A stretch of DNA of 64,000 nt from positions 310,001 through 374,000 of the forward strand of contig NZ_JAPFQN010000006.1 in assembly GCF_026241165.1 (NCBI RefSeq), in the 5' to 3' direction. This document shows, one piece after another, positions 34,832-44,086 of the stretch. The position numbers were made by a program, and so were the translations under genes. The notes beneath the pieces are model-generated. The model saw nothing but the letters and a program-made list of their open reading frames with translations. It was not told the DNA's origin and did not search any database. The stretch's first letter is position 1, and each line of letters begins with the position of its first letter. The stretch comes from Mangrovivirga halotolerans. GTDB lineage: Bacteria; Bacteroidota; Bacteroidia; Cytophagales; Cyclobacteriaceae.

Positions 34832-35953
34832 TTAGTACGAAAGTTTTACCTTTCCAATTCTCTCAATCCTATCTACAGCCATTTTCATCGCTGCTTCTTG
34901 TGGAGTGATATTTTCTTTTTCAGCTCTGTCCAGGGCTTCAAGTAATGTATCATAGATCTTATCTGATTGCTCGTATGCCATTTTCGAATGGCCTTTCTTA
35001 GCATATTCCATGTATACATTGATCACTCCTCCTGCATTTATCAGGAAGTCTGGAGCATATACGATACCCCGGTTAATTAGTTCAGCTCCATGCTTTTTCT
35101 CATCTTTAAGCTGATTATTAGCAGCTCCGGCAACGATCTGGCATTTTAACTGAGGAATAGTATCATCATTCAAAGTGGCACCAAGTGCACAAGGTGCATA
35201 AATATCCATATCAAATGAATAAACATCTTTTGGATCTACAATCTCAGCACCATACTCCTTATTTACATGATCCAGTTTATCCTGGTTGATATCTGAGATA
35301 AAGACCTTGGCATTTTCTTTTGTCAGATGATTTACCAGGTATTCACCTACATTACCTACACCTTGAACAAGCACTTTTTTACCATCCAGGTTATCTTTCC
35401 CGTAAACCCTTTTCGCTGCAGCTTTCATTCCTACATAAGTTCCGTAAGCTGTTACAGGTGATGGATCTCCCATACCGCCCATGTATTCAGGCAATCCGGT
35501 CACATGCTTTGTTTCCACTCCGATGTGAACCATATCAGAAGTATTCATGCTTACATCTTCAGCAGTGACATACTTCCCGTTAAGACTTTCTACAAAACGA
35601 CCAAACCTTCTCAAAAACGCTTCATTCTTAAGCTTCTTTGGATCACCAATGATCACTGCTTTTCCTCCACCAATATTCAATCCCGCAAGTGCATTTTTAA
35701 AAGTCATTCCCCTTGAGAGTCTCAAAACATCAGTAAGAGCTTCACTATCACTGGCATAATTCCACATTCTGGTTCCTCCAAGGGCAGGACCCAAAACTGT
35801 ATTATGAACACCGATAATTGCTTTTAAACCTGTTGGCTCGTCATAACAAAAGACAACCTGCTCGTGCTCCATTTCGGTCATCTGGCTAAATATCGCCGCT
35901 CCATCCGAACCAGCAACTGCCTGAGCCTGATCTAAATCTTTTAATTCTTGCAT
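34832..35953 (-). CDS. Leucine dehydrogenase-like Glu/Leu/Phe/Val dehydrogenase
   Basis: 373 residues, the length of leucine and phenylalanine dehydrogenases. Substrate domain LGPALGGTRMWNYASDSEAL with the catalytic lysine of MTFKNALAGLNIGGGKA, then NAD-binding VLVQGVGNVGEYLVNHL. Reversible oxidative deamination of a branched-chain or aromatic amino acid. This is the first of three family members in the window and is closest to the leucine dehydrogenase type by length and by GGTRM. A -7 match TATTTTTG lies upstream but lacks a clear -33. Confidence 0.9.
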   Translation of the reverse strand: MQELKDLDQAQAVAGSDGAAIFSQMTEMEHEQVVFCYDEPTGLKAIIGVHNTVLGPALGGTRMWNYASDSEALTDVLRLSRGMTFKNALAGLNIGGGKAVIIGDPKKLKNEAFLRRFGRFVESLNGKYVTAEDVSMNTSDMVHIGVETKHVTGLPEYMGGMGDPSPVTAYGTYVGMKAAAKRVYGKDNLDGKKVLVQGVGNVGEYLVNHLTKENAKVFISDINQDKLDHVNKEYGAEIVDPKDVYSFDMDIYAPCALGATLNDDTIPQLKCQIVAGAANNQLKDEKKHGAELINRGIVYAPDFLINAGGVINVYMEYAKKGHSKMAYEQSDKIYDTLLEALDRAEKENITPQEAAMKMAVDRIERIGKVKLSY

Positions 35954-36096
35954 TACTTTGGGTATTAATAAGTTGTTGTTTACTGTTTTTAATTACAAAA
36001 TATTGCAAAAATACTCGATTTATATGAAATGACCTGCTATTAACTGATTGGTTTGTATTTTTTCCTGACATGTGGCCTGAAAAACTTCCCTTATCT

Positions 36097-36104
36097 TAAC
36101 TTTG
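36097..36104 (+). promoter_or_regulatory. -7 element of the ABC exporter gene
   Basis: TAACTTTG matches TAnnTTTG. It overlaps the TTG at 36102 that would otherwise be a start codon, so transcription should begin near 36110 and the true start lies downstream at GTG 36144. A convincing -33 box is not present. Confidence 0.5.
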
Positions 36105-36143
36105 AATTTGGAACATAATGTAAATTCAAGCGTTTTACTTATT

Positions 36144-37943
36144 GTGAAAGAACTTAAACACCTCAATAAATATCTTTATAAGTACAAACATCTGATCCTG
36201 CTCGGATTGCTGTTCGTTATTATTAGTAACATTTTTGTTATTGCTCCTGCTCCAATCGTCAGGCATGCAATAGATTACGTTACTGGTACACTCAAACCTT
36301 ACCATCTAATGGAAGGGACGGCTCTCCAGGATAATTTACTCGATCAGATATTTGGTCATATAGCCTGGTTTGTAATTCTTATAATACTAATGGCTGTTGG
36401 CCGGGGAATCTTTCTATTCCTTGTCAGGCAAACTATTATTGTGATGTCTCGCTATATTGAGTTTGATCTGAAAAATGAGATTTACAATCACTACCAGGAA
36501 TTACCGCTGGGTTTTTACAGAAAAAACAATACCGGTGACCTGATGGCCAGAATTTCTGAAGATGTCAGTCGTGTAAGAATGTATCTTGGGCCAGCCATAA
36601 TGTATGGGCTAAACCTGGTGACATTATTTCTGATGGTTATTCCTTATATGATCTCAATTAACCCAAAACTTACATTATATGCTTTAATACCTCTTCCCAT
36701 TTTATCGATCAGTATTTATTACGTCAACAATATTATCAATAAAAGATCTGAGGAGATTCAACGGTCATTATCCGGCTTGAGTACTTTCGTTCAGGAAGCT
36801 TTTTCAGGAATAAGAGTAATCAAATCTTTTGTCCGGGAAGAAGATTCTGCCAAAAACTTCACTAAGGAAAGCAACAATTATAAACACAAAAATCTTAGAC
36901 TGGTCTTTGTAAATGCGCTATTTCTTCCCCTGATAATGGGACTGATCGGACTTAGTGTGATCCTGACAGTATATATCGGTGGTAACGAGGTGATCCTGGG
37001 AAATATCACAGTTGGTAATATTGCAGAGTTCATTATTTATGTAAACATGCTAACCTGGCCAGTAACTTCACTTGGCTGGATTACTAGTATTATTCAACGT
37101 GCTGAAGCTTCCCAGGGAAGAATAAATGAATTCCTGAATACTAAAAATGAAATCATCTCTGAGAAAAATATTGACAAGGAATTAAAAGGAAAGATAACAT
37201 TTGAAAATGTGACTTTTAAATATCCTGACTCAGGTATTACTGCTTTAAAAGATGTTTCCTTTGAGATTGACAAAGGTAAATCATTAGCTGTAATCGGGAC
37301 TACCGGTTCGGGTAAATCTACCCTAGCAAACTTAATTAGCCGAATGTATGACGCCAATGAAGGACAAGTTCGGATAGATGATATTCCTATCAGAGATATA
37401 AAAGTTGAGAGATTAAGAAGTTCTTTGGGATATGTTCCTCAGGATGTTTTTCTTTTCAGTGACTCTATTAAAAACAATATCGCTTTTGGAACTCAAAATC
37501 TCACGGACGAACAAATTCATCAGGCGGCAAAAGACGCAGACGTTTATTATAACATCATCGACTTCCCAAATCAATTTGAAACAGTTTTAGGTGAAAGAGG
37601 AATCACATTGAGTGGCGGACAAAAACAACGAGTTTCTCTTGCACGAGCAATTGTAAGAAACCCTAAAATTTTGATTTTAGATGATTCTCTTTCTGCAGTT
37701 GATACTAAGACTGAAAATGCTATTCTCAATAGTTTACAGGAAATTATGAAGGGAAAAACTTCAGTAATCATTTCTCACAGGGTATCTTCTGCCAAACTTG
37801 CTGACCATATTATTGTACTGGATGAAGGGGAGATTGTTGAAAAAGGCACTCATGAAGAACTAATGAATAATAGGGGTCCCTATTTCGAATTATATGAAAA
37901 ACAGTTAACTTCAGAAGACTCTGGCCAAACTCAGGAAATATGA
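36144..37943 (+). CDS. ABC exporter, fused permease and ATPase, with Asp at the catalytic Glu position
   Basis: GTG 36144 is chosen: it gives MKELKHLNKYLYKYKHL, the usual start of these proteins, and the upstream TTG is within the promoter. 599 residues: six membrane helices (about 15-300) then a nucleotide-binding domain with Walker A GTTGSGKST, Q-loop VPQDVFLF, signature LSGGQKQR, Walker B ILILDD and switch ISHRV. The residue after the Walker B Asp is Asp514 where active exporters have Glu. In heterodimeric exporters such as BmrCD this marks the degenerate half. A partner, if needed, is not adjacent. Overlaps the next gene by four bases. Confidence 0.92.
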   Translation: MKELKHLNKYLYKYKHLILLGLLFVIISNIFVIAPAPIVRHAIDYVTGTLKPYHLMEGTALQDNLLDQIFGHIAWFVILIILMAVGRGIFLFLVRQTIIVMSRYIEFDLKNEIYNHYQELPLGFYRKNNTGDLMARISEDVSRVRMYLGPAIMYGLNLVTLFLMVIPYMISINPKLTLYALIPLPILSISIYYVNNIINKRSEEIQRSLSGLSTFVQEAFSGIRVIKSFVREEDSAKNFTKESNNYKHKNLRLVFVNALFLPLIMGLIGLSVILTVYIGGNEVILGNITVGNIAEFIIYVNMLTWPVTSLGWITSIIQRAEASQGRINEFLNTKNEIISEKNIDKELKGKITFENVTFKYPDSGITALKDVSFEIDKGKSLAVIGTTGSGKSTLANLISRMYDANEGQVRIDDIPIRDIKVERLRSSLGYVPQDVFLFSDSIKNNIAFGTQNLTDEQIHQAAKDADVYYNIIDFPNQFETVLGERGITLSGGQKQRVSLARAIVRNPKILILDDSLSAVDTKTENAILNSLQEIMKGKTSVIISHRVSSAKLADHIIVLDEGEIVEKGTHEELMNNRGPYFELYEKQLTSEDSGQTQEI

Positions 37944-38686
37944 AGAAACCAGCACTACTTATATTATTATTTTTAATCACTGTCTTTTGTTTTGCTCAGA
38001 CACCAACCACTGTTACGATCAGGGTTCTTGCTAAGGATGCCAAATTCATTGGCACAGGCATGGGTGGAATGAATGTAGTAATTAAAAACAGCTCTAACGG
38101 TGAAGTTATGGCTAGTGGAACAATTGAAGGAGGAACAGGTAATACATCAAAAATTATTGCAGATTCAATAGGTCGATATCAGCAAAAAGCCACACCTGAA
38201 AGCGCCGACTTCACTACGCAGTTAACCCTGACTCATCCTCAAAAAATAACAGTTTCTGTCAATGGCCCTCTTTCTTTAGAACCTGAAAACAGGATTACTG
38301 CAACAGAGGAATATTGGATTATCCCTGATCAGGATTTATCTGAAGAAGGGTTGATTTTAGAAATTGATGGTTTTGCAATTACAGCTAAAGATCCTGTGAA
38401 AAATGAAGATGGTTCCTACACTTTAAAAATGCATTCTGTAATGCTTTGTGGCTGCCCAATTACACCAGGAGGATTCTGGAATGCAAACAAAATGAAGGGA
38501 ACTGCCTTGATTTATAAGAATGGGGAACTTCTTAAAAAGGTAGATATGGAGCCTGGTAAGGAAAAAAATACTTTTATCGGCAATTGGAAACCTGACCAAA
38601 AAGGCTTTTATAATATTTACTACAGCCTTTTTGATCCAAGAAATAATAATACCGGAGTTGATGAAGTTTCTTTAACCGTCGATTAA
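37940..38686 (+). CDS. Secreted protein of unknown function coupled to the ABC exporter
   Basis: 248 residues, signal peptide MKKPALLILLFLITVFCFA ending before QTP. ATG overlaps the exporter stop codon (ATGA), so translation is coupled. Contains strand-rich segments (TIRVLAKDAKFIGTGMGGMNVVIKN) and a cysteine pair in SVMLCGCPITPGGFW. No family recognised. Possibly a periplasmic partner of the exporter; that is inferred from coupling only. Its 3' end overlaps the convergent fRMsr gene by four bases. Confidence 0.7.
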   Translation: MKKPALLILLFLITVFCFAQTPTTVTIRVLAKDAKFIGTGMGGMNVVIKNSSNGEVMASGTIEGGTGNTSKIIADSIGRYQQKATPESADFTTQLTLTHPQKITVSVNGPLSLEPENRITATEEYWIIPDQDLSEEGLILEIDGFAITAKDPVKNEDGSYTLKMHSVMLCGCPITPGGFWNANKMKGTALIYKNGELLKKVDMEPGKEKNTFIGNWKPDQKGFYNIYYSLFDPRNNNTGVDEVSLTVD

Positions 38687-39165
38687 AGATCATTTGCAAT
38701 CAGCTGCATTAGTTCCTCAAGATGCTTCTTGTCAGTTTCATCAAAGTCATTGAGTTCTTTGCTATCAATATCCAAAACACCTTTTACCTTTCCGTCAGTT
38801 ATAACAGGTACGACAATTTCAGATTTAGAAGCACTGCTGCAGGCAATATGTCCAGGAAAAGCATCCACATCAGGCACCAACATAGTCTCCGCCTGATCCC
38901 ATGCCGTTCCACAAACCCCTTTACCTTTTTTTATTCTTGTACAGGCAATTGGTCCCTGAAACGGACCCAATACTAACTCATCATCTTTTACCATGTAAAA
39001 TCCCACCCAGAAAAAATCAAACGCTTCTTTTAAAGCTGCTGCTACGTTGGCCTGGTTGGCTACTCTATCAGTTTCGCCACTGATCAAGGCCTGAATCTGG
39101 GGTTTTATAGATTGATAAATATCCTCTTTTGTTGCCTGATCCGGAATTAAAAGTGTTTCTGCCAT
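38683..39165 (-). CDS. Free methionine-R-sulfoxide reductase (GAF fold)
   Basis: 160 residues, a single GAF domain, the size of fRMsr. Three conserved cysteines fit the enzyme: C75 (GPIACTRI), C85 (GVCGTAWD) and C109 (GHIACSSASKSEIVVP). It reduces free methionine-(R)-sulfoxide and so protects against oxidative damage. Starts six bases after the ribD stop codon, so they are co-transcribed. Confidence 0.92.
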   Translation of the reverse strand: MAETLLIPDQATKEDIYQSIKPQIQALISGETDRVANQANVAAALKEAFDFFWVGFYMVKDDELVLGPFQGPIACTRIKKGKGVCGTAWDQAETMLVPDVDAFPGHIACSSASKSEIVVPVITDGKVKGVLDIDSKELNDFDETDKKHLEELMQLIANDL

Positions 39166-39171
39166 AATTGA

Positions 39172-40209
39172 TCAATTGTTTATCCAAAATTGAACGATAT
39201 CATTTTCAATTTGTTTCTCTTTTTGAAGTTTTCCCTGCCCGGCAATAATGGGAGCCGGAATCCCATTCTCAAATGTTACAGGAGATATATATACATGGGC
39301 CTCATCCCATTCTCCGGTATTGATCCATCTTCCCAAAGTAATACTTCCTCCCTCAACAAGAACAGATCTAATTCCTGCTTCAAATAATCTTTCCAATACA
39401 AAGGAAGGGTCAAAATCTTCTAATTTAATCTTGTGAATATTACCGTCAACAAGGTTTTCGGAGGAATTAAATATTATGGTGTTGGCCTTTTTATTAAAGA
39501 TTTTAAGGCGCTTGTCTTTCAATTCATTCCTGGGATCCAGAACTACCCTGACCGGATTATTTCCTGGCCAGTCTCGGGTTGTCAACTCCGGGTTATCATA
39601 ATAAACAGTATTATAACCAACCAGGATAGCATCAATCTCGGATCTTAGTTTATGAACTTGCTGCCTGGAAAGTGTATTACTAATCCATTTGGAATCAAAA
39701 TTTTCTCTTGCTACAAATCCATCGCTCGTTTGAGCCCATTTGAGAACTATAAAAGGCCGATCGAGTTCCATATTAGTCAAAAAGACACGATTTTGATACT
39801 GACATTCTTCTTCGAGAACTCCTACTTCAACTTCAATACCTGCCTCTTTTAAAATTTTTATTCCCCCTCCATTAACCTTAGGGTTCGGGTCACGATGACC
39901 GATAATTACTTTCTTTACTTTTTCTTCAACCAATCTGTTTGCACAAGGAGGGGTGTTACCAAAATGGGCGCAAGGCTCTAGCGTGACATACGCGGTACAT
40001 CCTGGAATCTGTGATTTATCGGTAACGGATTCAATAGCATTAACTTCGGCGTGATTTTCACCATACTTTCTATGCCAGCCCTCTCCGATAATCTCCCCAT
40101 TCTTTACCAGCACACAACCCACTAATGGATTAGGACTTACATATCCCCTTCCATACTCTGCTAACTGAATAGCCCTTTGCATATATTTTTTATCCTCTGG
40201 CAAACTCAT
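39172..40209 (-). CDS. ribD: Bifunctional riboflavin deaminase/reductase
   Basis: 345 residues. Deaminase domain (about 1-145) with zinc site H53-A-E55 and PCAHFGNTPPC (C80, C89). Reductase domain (about 150-345) with RPFIVLKWAQTSDGFVA and SVLVEGGSITLGRW. Carries out the second and third steps of riboflavin synthesis. Divergent from prmC across 37 bases and followed by fRMsr. ribH lies separately at 56 kb, so riboflavin genes are scattered. Confidence 0.96.
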   Translation of the reverse strand: MSLPEDKKYMQRAIQLAEYGRGYVSPNPLVGCVLVKNGEIIGEGWHRKYGENHAEVNAIESVTDKSQIPGCTAYVTLEPCAHFGNTPPCANRLVEEKVKKVIIGHRDPNPKVNGGGIKILKEAGIEVEVGVLEEECQYQNRVFLTNMELDRPFIVLKWAQTSDGFVARENFDSKWISNTLSRQQVHKLRSEIDAILVGYNTVYYDNPELTTRDWPGNNPVRVVLDPRNELKDKRLKIFNKKANTIIFNSSENLVDGNIHKIKLEDFDPSFVLERLFEAGIRSVLVEGGSITLGRWINTGEWDEAHVYISPVTFENGIPAPIIAGQGKLQKEKQIENDIVQFWINN

Positions 40210-40246
40210 ACTGTAAAAGTATAACTAATTGACGTATTTTTGAACA

Positions 40247-41104
40247 ATGGCAATAACAAGTTCAAAGGAATTATACGATCAGATAAATAAAAAGCTATCC
40301 GAATTTATAGATATTCAGGAAGCTCAATCATATGCCTTTTTCATCCTGGAATATCTTTTTGGCCTTGAGCGAATTGATGTGATGATGGGTAAAGAGGTTG
40401 ACCTTAGTGCTGAGAAACAAACTCGTCTTAAAAAAATTTATCACCGGGTACAACAGCAAGAACCTGTTCAGTATATATTTGAACGTGCCTGGTTTTATGG
40501 CCGCACCTTCAAGGTTGATCCGAGAGTTTTGATTCCCCGAGGCGAAACAGAAGAATTAGTCGATCTTATAATCAAGGAGCACCGTAAAAAAAAGAACTTA
40601 TTGATTGCTGATTTTGGAACCGGAACAGGCTGTATACCAATTACTTTGGCTTTGGAGTTAGAAGAGGCAGAAGTCTATGGTATAGATTACAGTGAAGATA
40701 TTATTCGACTGGCATTGATGAACGGCATGATCAATAAAGCTGATGTTGGCTTTATGGTGGCAGACATATTACAAGACAAAATCGAACTTCCGCAATTAGA
40801 CATAATTGTTTCTAATCCACCCTATATCCGTGAATCGGAAAAGGAGGAGATGAAACCAAATGTATTGGAATATGAGCCTGAGGAAGCTTTGTTTGTTTCA
40901 GATGATGATCCTTTGGTCTTTTATAAAAATATAGCTGATCACGCGTTGGACATGCTTAAACCAAATGGATTTTTATATTTTGAGATTAATGAGGCGCTGG
41001 GCAATGAAGTTGAATCAATGCTATTTAATAAGGGGTTCAACCTGGTTAAGGTTGTACAGGATATTCACGGAAAAGACAGGATTGTATCTGCCAGAAAACC
41101 TTAA
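40247..41104 (+). CDS. prmC: Peptide chain release factor N5-glutamine methyltransferase
   Basis: 285 residues. Helical N-terminal domain (about 1-95), then the SAM-binding motif IADFGTGTGCIPITLALE and the NPPY catalytic motif (IIVSNPPYIRESE). Methylates the GGQ glutamine of release factors RF1/RF2. Its last four bases overlap the convergent EamA gene. Confidence 0.95.
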   Translation: MAITSSKELYDQINKKLSEFIDIQEAQSYAFFILEYLFGLERIDVMMGKEVDLSAEKQTRLKKIYHRVQQQEPVQYIFERAWFYGRTFKVDPRVLIPRGETEELVDLIIKEHRKKKNLLIADFGTGTGCIPITLALELEEAEVYGIDYSEDIIRLALMNGMINKADVGFMVADILQDKIELPQLDIIVSNPPYIRESEKEEMKPNVLEYEPEEALFVSDDDPLVFYKNIADHALDMLKPNGFLYFEINEALGNEVESMLFNKGFNLVKVVQDIHGKDRIVSARKP

Positions 41105-41997
41105 ATTATTTTGGGCTTTTTATTTACCAGATAAACGCCAGCAAGAATTCCAACCATCCCGATGTAATGCATTAAATACAAATTTTCTCCATCCCATATT
41201 CCCCAAATTATAGCTACAATGGGTATAAAATAGGTGACCGTTGAAGTAAACACAGGGGAAGTTAGTTGAACCAGTGTATTAAAGATCATTAAGGCGATGG
41301 CTGTACCAACAATTCCCAAAACTGAAACGGCTAACAATGACCACTGAGCTTGTTCATTGCCAATGATATAATCAACAACACCCTCCTCGGAGAAAAAATA
41401 AATTAATGCTATGGGAAGAACAAAAACTAATGAAACCGATGTGATGGCTACCGGATGTAAATGATACAATCTTACTTTAATAAAATTAAGGTTGATACCA
41501 TAACAAAATGTAGCTGCCATAACAAAAAATGCATAGGAATTTAAAGAGATCGAGCCAGACTCCCCGGCAATAATTAAAAAAGCACTTCCTATAAAGCCAA
41601 TAAAAAGACCGAGCAATTGTGACCGCATTGCTTTTTTCTTCCAGAATAACACCCCGATTAAAAGAGTGAACATCGGTGTTAATGCATTTAACACTCCGGT
41701 TACTCCACTGGAAAGCCTTGTTTGAGCAATAGCAAAAAAGAAAGCAGGCAATAAAGTTCCTGAGAAACCCGGAATGAACAATGGTAAATAATCCTTTGGC
41801 TTAATTTTCCTCAGATGATAAATTGCTACAGGAATCAATACCACCCCTGCAGAAATTACCCGTAATGCACCTACCTGAGGAGCATTAAAACCCAATAACG
41901 CTTTCTTGATCAGAATAAACGAACTACCCCAGATCAATGTTAATACTAAAAGCAAAACCCAGGGCAGAGGCCCGGTTGGTAACTGATCTTCCTTCAT
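41101..41997 (-). CDS. EamA/DMT family transporter
   Basis: 298 residues, ten membrane helices in two EamA repeats (starting WVLLLVLTLIWGSSFILIKKAL, and SLNSYAFFVMAATFCYGINLNFIKV). Drug/metabolite exporters of this size often move amino acids, nucleosides or drugs. It starts five bases after dusB and is likely in one unit with it. Substrate unknown. Confidence 0.9.
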   Translation of the reverse strand: MKEDQLPTGPLPWVLLLVLTLIWGSSFILIKKALLGFNAPQVGALRVISAGVVLIPVAIYHLRKIKPKDYLPLFIPGFSGTLLPAFFFAIAQTRLSSGVTGVLNALTPMFTLLIGVLFWKKKAMRSQLLGLFIGFIGSAFLIIAGESGSISLNSYAFFVMAATFCYGINLNFIKVRLYHLHPVAITSVSLVFVLPIALIYFFSEEGVVDYIIGNEQAQWSLLAVSVLGIVGTAIALMIFNTLVQLTSPVFTSTVTYFIPIVAIIWGIWDGENLYLMHYIGMVGILAGVYLVNKKPKII

Positions 41998-42002
41998 AAA
42001 AA

Positions 42003-42998
42003 TTAAACTACCGGAACTGCTCCTGCAAATTCCTCAGCTATTCTGTCAAGAGTATTAAAAACTTCCTGTGGATCGTTTGATTCAACAAGTAATTGTCGGA
42101 AAGGTTTAAAATTAGGGATTCCTCTAAAATAGTTAGTGTAGTGCCTTCTCATTTCAAAAAGACCCTTTTTATCACCTTTCCATTCAAGAGAAAATTCAAG
42201 GTGCTTTTTAGTGATATTGACCCGTTCCTCAAGTGAAGGAGGATCAAGGAGTTCACCTGTTTTCAGATAGTGCTTTATTTCATTGAATATCCATGGATAA
42301 CCGATAGCGGCACGGCCAATCATAATACCATCCACACCGTATTTATTTTTATATTCCAGTGCTTTTTGAGGGGAATCAATATCGCCATTTCCAAATATTG
42401 GTATATGGATGTCCGGATGGTTTTTAACTTCTGCGATATGCGACCAGTCAGCCACCCCTTTGTACATTTGCTTTCTTGTACGTCCATGAATGGAAAGGGC
42501 CTGAATTCCTACATCCTGTAGGCGTTTTGCCACCTCAACGATCTTAATCGAATTTTCATCCCATCCCAGGCGAGTTTTGACGGTTACTGGTTTATTTACC
42601 CTCTTAACGATTTCTTCAGTCATTGACTGCATTTTGGGAAGATCCAGTAATATCCCAGCTCCAGCACCTTTACAAGCTACTTTTTTTACAGGACAGCCAT
42701 AATTTATATCAATGATATCAGGATCAGCTTCCTCAGCAATAGCTGCAGCTTCTCTCATCGATTCTATCTTATCTCCGAATATTTGAATTCCGATTGGCCT
42801 TTCGTAATCATATATATCCAGTTTTTCGACACTTTTTGCAGCATCCCGAATTAATCCTTCAGAAGATATAAATTCTGTATACATGATATCCGCGCCATTT
42901 TCTTTGCAAACTGCACGAAATGGAGGGTCACTTACGTCTTCCATCGGGGCTAATAATAACGGAAACCCCTCTAATTCCAATGATCCGATCTTTATCAA
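42003..42998 (-). CDS. dusB: tRNA-dihydrouridine synthase, TTG start
   Basis: 331 residues. Flavin enzyme that reduces uridine in the tRNA D loop. Motifs: LAPMEDVSDPPFR, DINYGCPVKKVACKGAGAGILLDLP with the active-site cysteine, TRLGWDENS, SIHGRTRKQMYKG and GIMIGRAAIGYPW. The start is TTG: an in-frame TAA lies only six bases upstream of it, no ATG lies in the first 15 codons, and the family N-terminus IKIGSLELEGFPLLLAPMED is complete only from there. Divergent from the CPBP gene across 35 bases. Confidence 0.94.
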   Translation of the reverse strand: MIKIGSLELEGFPLLLAPMEDVSDPPFRAVCKENGADIMYTEFISSEGLIRDAAKSVEKLDIYDYERPIGIQIFGDKIESMREAAAIAEEADPDIIDINYGCPVKKVACKGAGAGILLDLPKMQSMTEEIVKRVNKPVTVKTRLGWDENSIKIVEVAKRLQDVGIQALSIHGRTRKQMYKGVADWSHIAEVKNHPDIHIPIFGNGDIDSPQKALEYKNKYGVDGIMIGRAAIGYPWIFNEIKHYLKTGELLDPPSLEERVNITKKHLEFSLEWKGDKKGLFEMRRHYTNYFRGIPNFKPFRQLLVESNDPQEVFNTLDRIAEEFAGAVPVV

Positions 42999-43033
42999 GG
43001 TATTTTAAATTTTTGCCGTAAATTTACGCGATT

Positions 43034-43993
43034 ATGAATTATCTGGAAAACGAAAATACTGACAATAAGGTTATTTCTCCACTGAAGTACTTTTTTGATT
43101 TTTTTACATTGCTTTGTTTTGTCATAGGAGGAATGCTGCTAATAGGTCCTATTATAGGAATTATCCTGGTTGGATTTTATTCAATTATAGCCAATATAGA
43201 TACACAATCTATAATGGAAGGTATAATAGCAGGTGATCTCAGCGACACACCTAAAACCATTCTAATGCTTATTCAGGCTGGAGCAGCCTTAGGAGCTTTT
43301 GTGATCGCTCCATGGTTTTTTATCCGGTTTTTTGAAAAGAAAAAACTTAGATCTTACTGGAAACATGATATAAACCTGCCCCTGGCGCTATTGCTATCAG
43401 GAGTAATTGTGATTGTGTTTATGATCGTTGATTCCATAATAATCGAATGGAATCAAAATGTAGATTTCCCTGCATTCCTTGAAGGATTTGAAAACTGGGC
43501 AAGACAAAAAGAAAATGAGTTGGCAGATATGACAACACTTTTGACAACTTTCGATTCCTTTAATGAATTTTTGCTCGCTTTCATAGTTATAGCTGTGCTG
43601 GCCGCAATTGGTGAAGAAATTGTCTTCAGAGGATTAATGCAAAATCAATTAAGCAGAATTTTTGGAAATCCACATGTGGGGATTTTTCTTGCTGCTTTTA
43701 TATTTTCAGCAATTCACTTACAATTTTACGGCTTTTTCCCTCGTTTTTTGCTTGGCCTTTTATTCGGATATCTATACTATTGGAGTGGAACATTATGGGT
43801 TCCGGTGGTTGCTCATCTGGTAAATAATGGCTTTACTTTAATAATGGTATACTTATATCAACAGGAAATTACAGATTCAAATATTGCTGAATCCAAATCA
43901 GCTCCATGGGTAGCTATTATAGTGTCTTTTGTAATTCTTGCAGCTCTGCTTAAATATTTCAGGGAAAGATTTTACTTATCAAAAACTGAATAA
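43034..43993 (+). CDS. CPBP family intramembrane metalloprotease
   Basis: 319 residues, about eight membrane helices. The CPBP (Rce1-like) motifs are AIGEEIVFRGLMQNQL with E194, E195 and R199, FSAIHLQFYGFFPRFLLG with H228, and VVAHLVNNGF. Expected to cleave within or near the membrane or to process peptides; substrate unknown. It lies 93 bases ahead of cdsA on the same strand. Confidence 0.9.
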   Translation: MNYLENENTDNKVISPLKYFFDFFTLLCFVIGGMLLIGPIIGIILVGFYSIIANIDTQSIMEGIIAGDLSDTPKTILMLIQAGAALGAFVIAPWFFIRFFEKKKLRSYWKHDINLPLALLLSGVIVIVFMIVDSIIIEWNQNVDFPAFLEGFENWARQKENELADMTTLLTTFDSFNEFLLAFIVIAVLAAIGEEIVFRGLMQNQLSRIFGNPHVGIFLAAFIFSAIHLQFYGFFPRFLLGLLFGYLYYWSGTLWVPVVAHLVNNGFTLIMVYLYQQEITDSNIAESKSAPWVAIIVSFVILAALLKYFRERFYLSKTE

Positions 43994-44086
43994 TAGATTG
44001 CAGACTCATATTTCACTATGTATTTTGGTGGATATATACCGAAATCTGTCAACAGTACCATCGATAATAATTATTAAACTTTAAAC

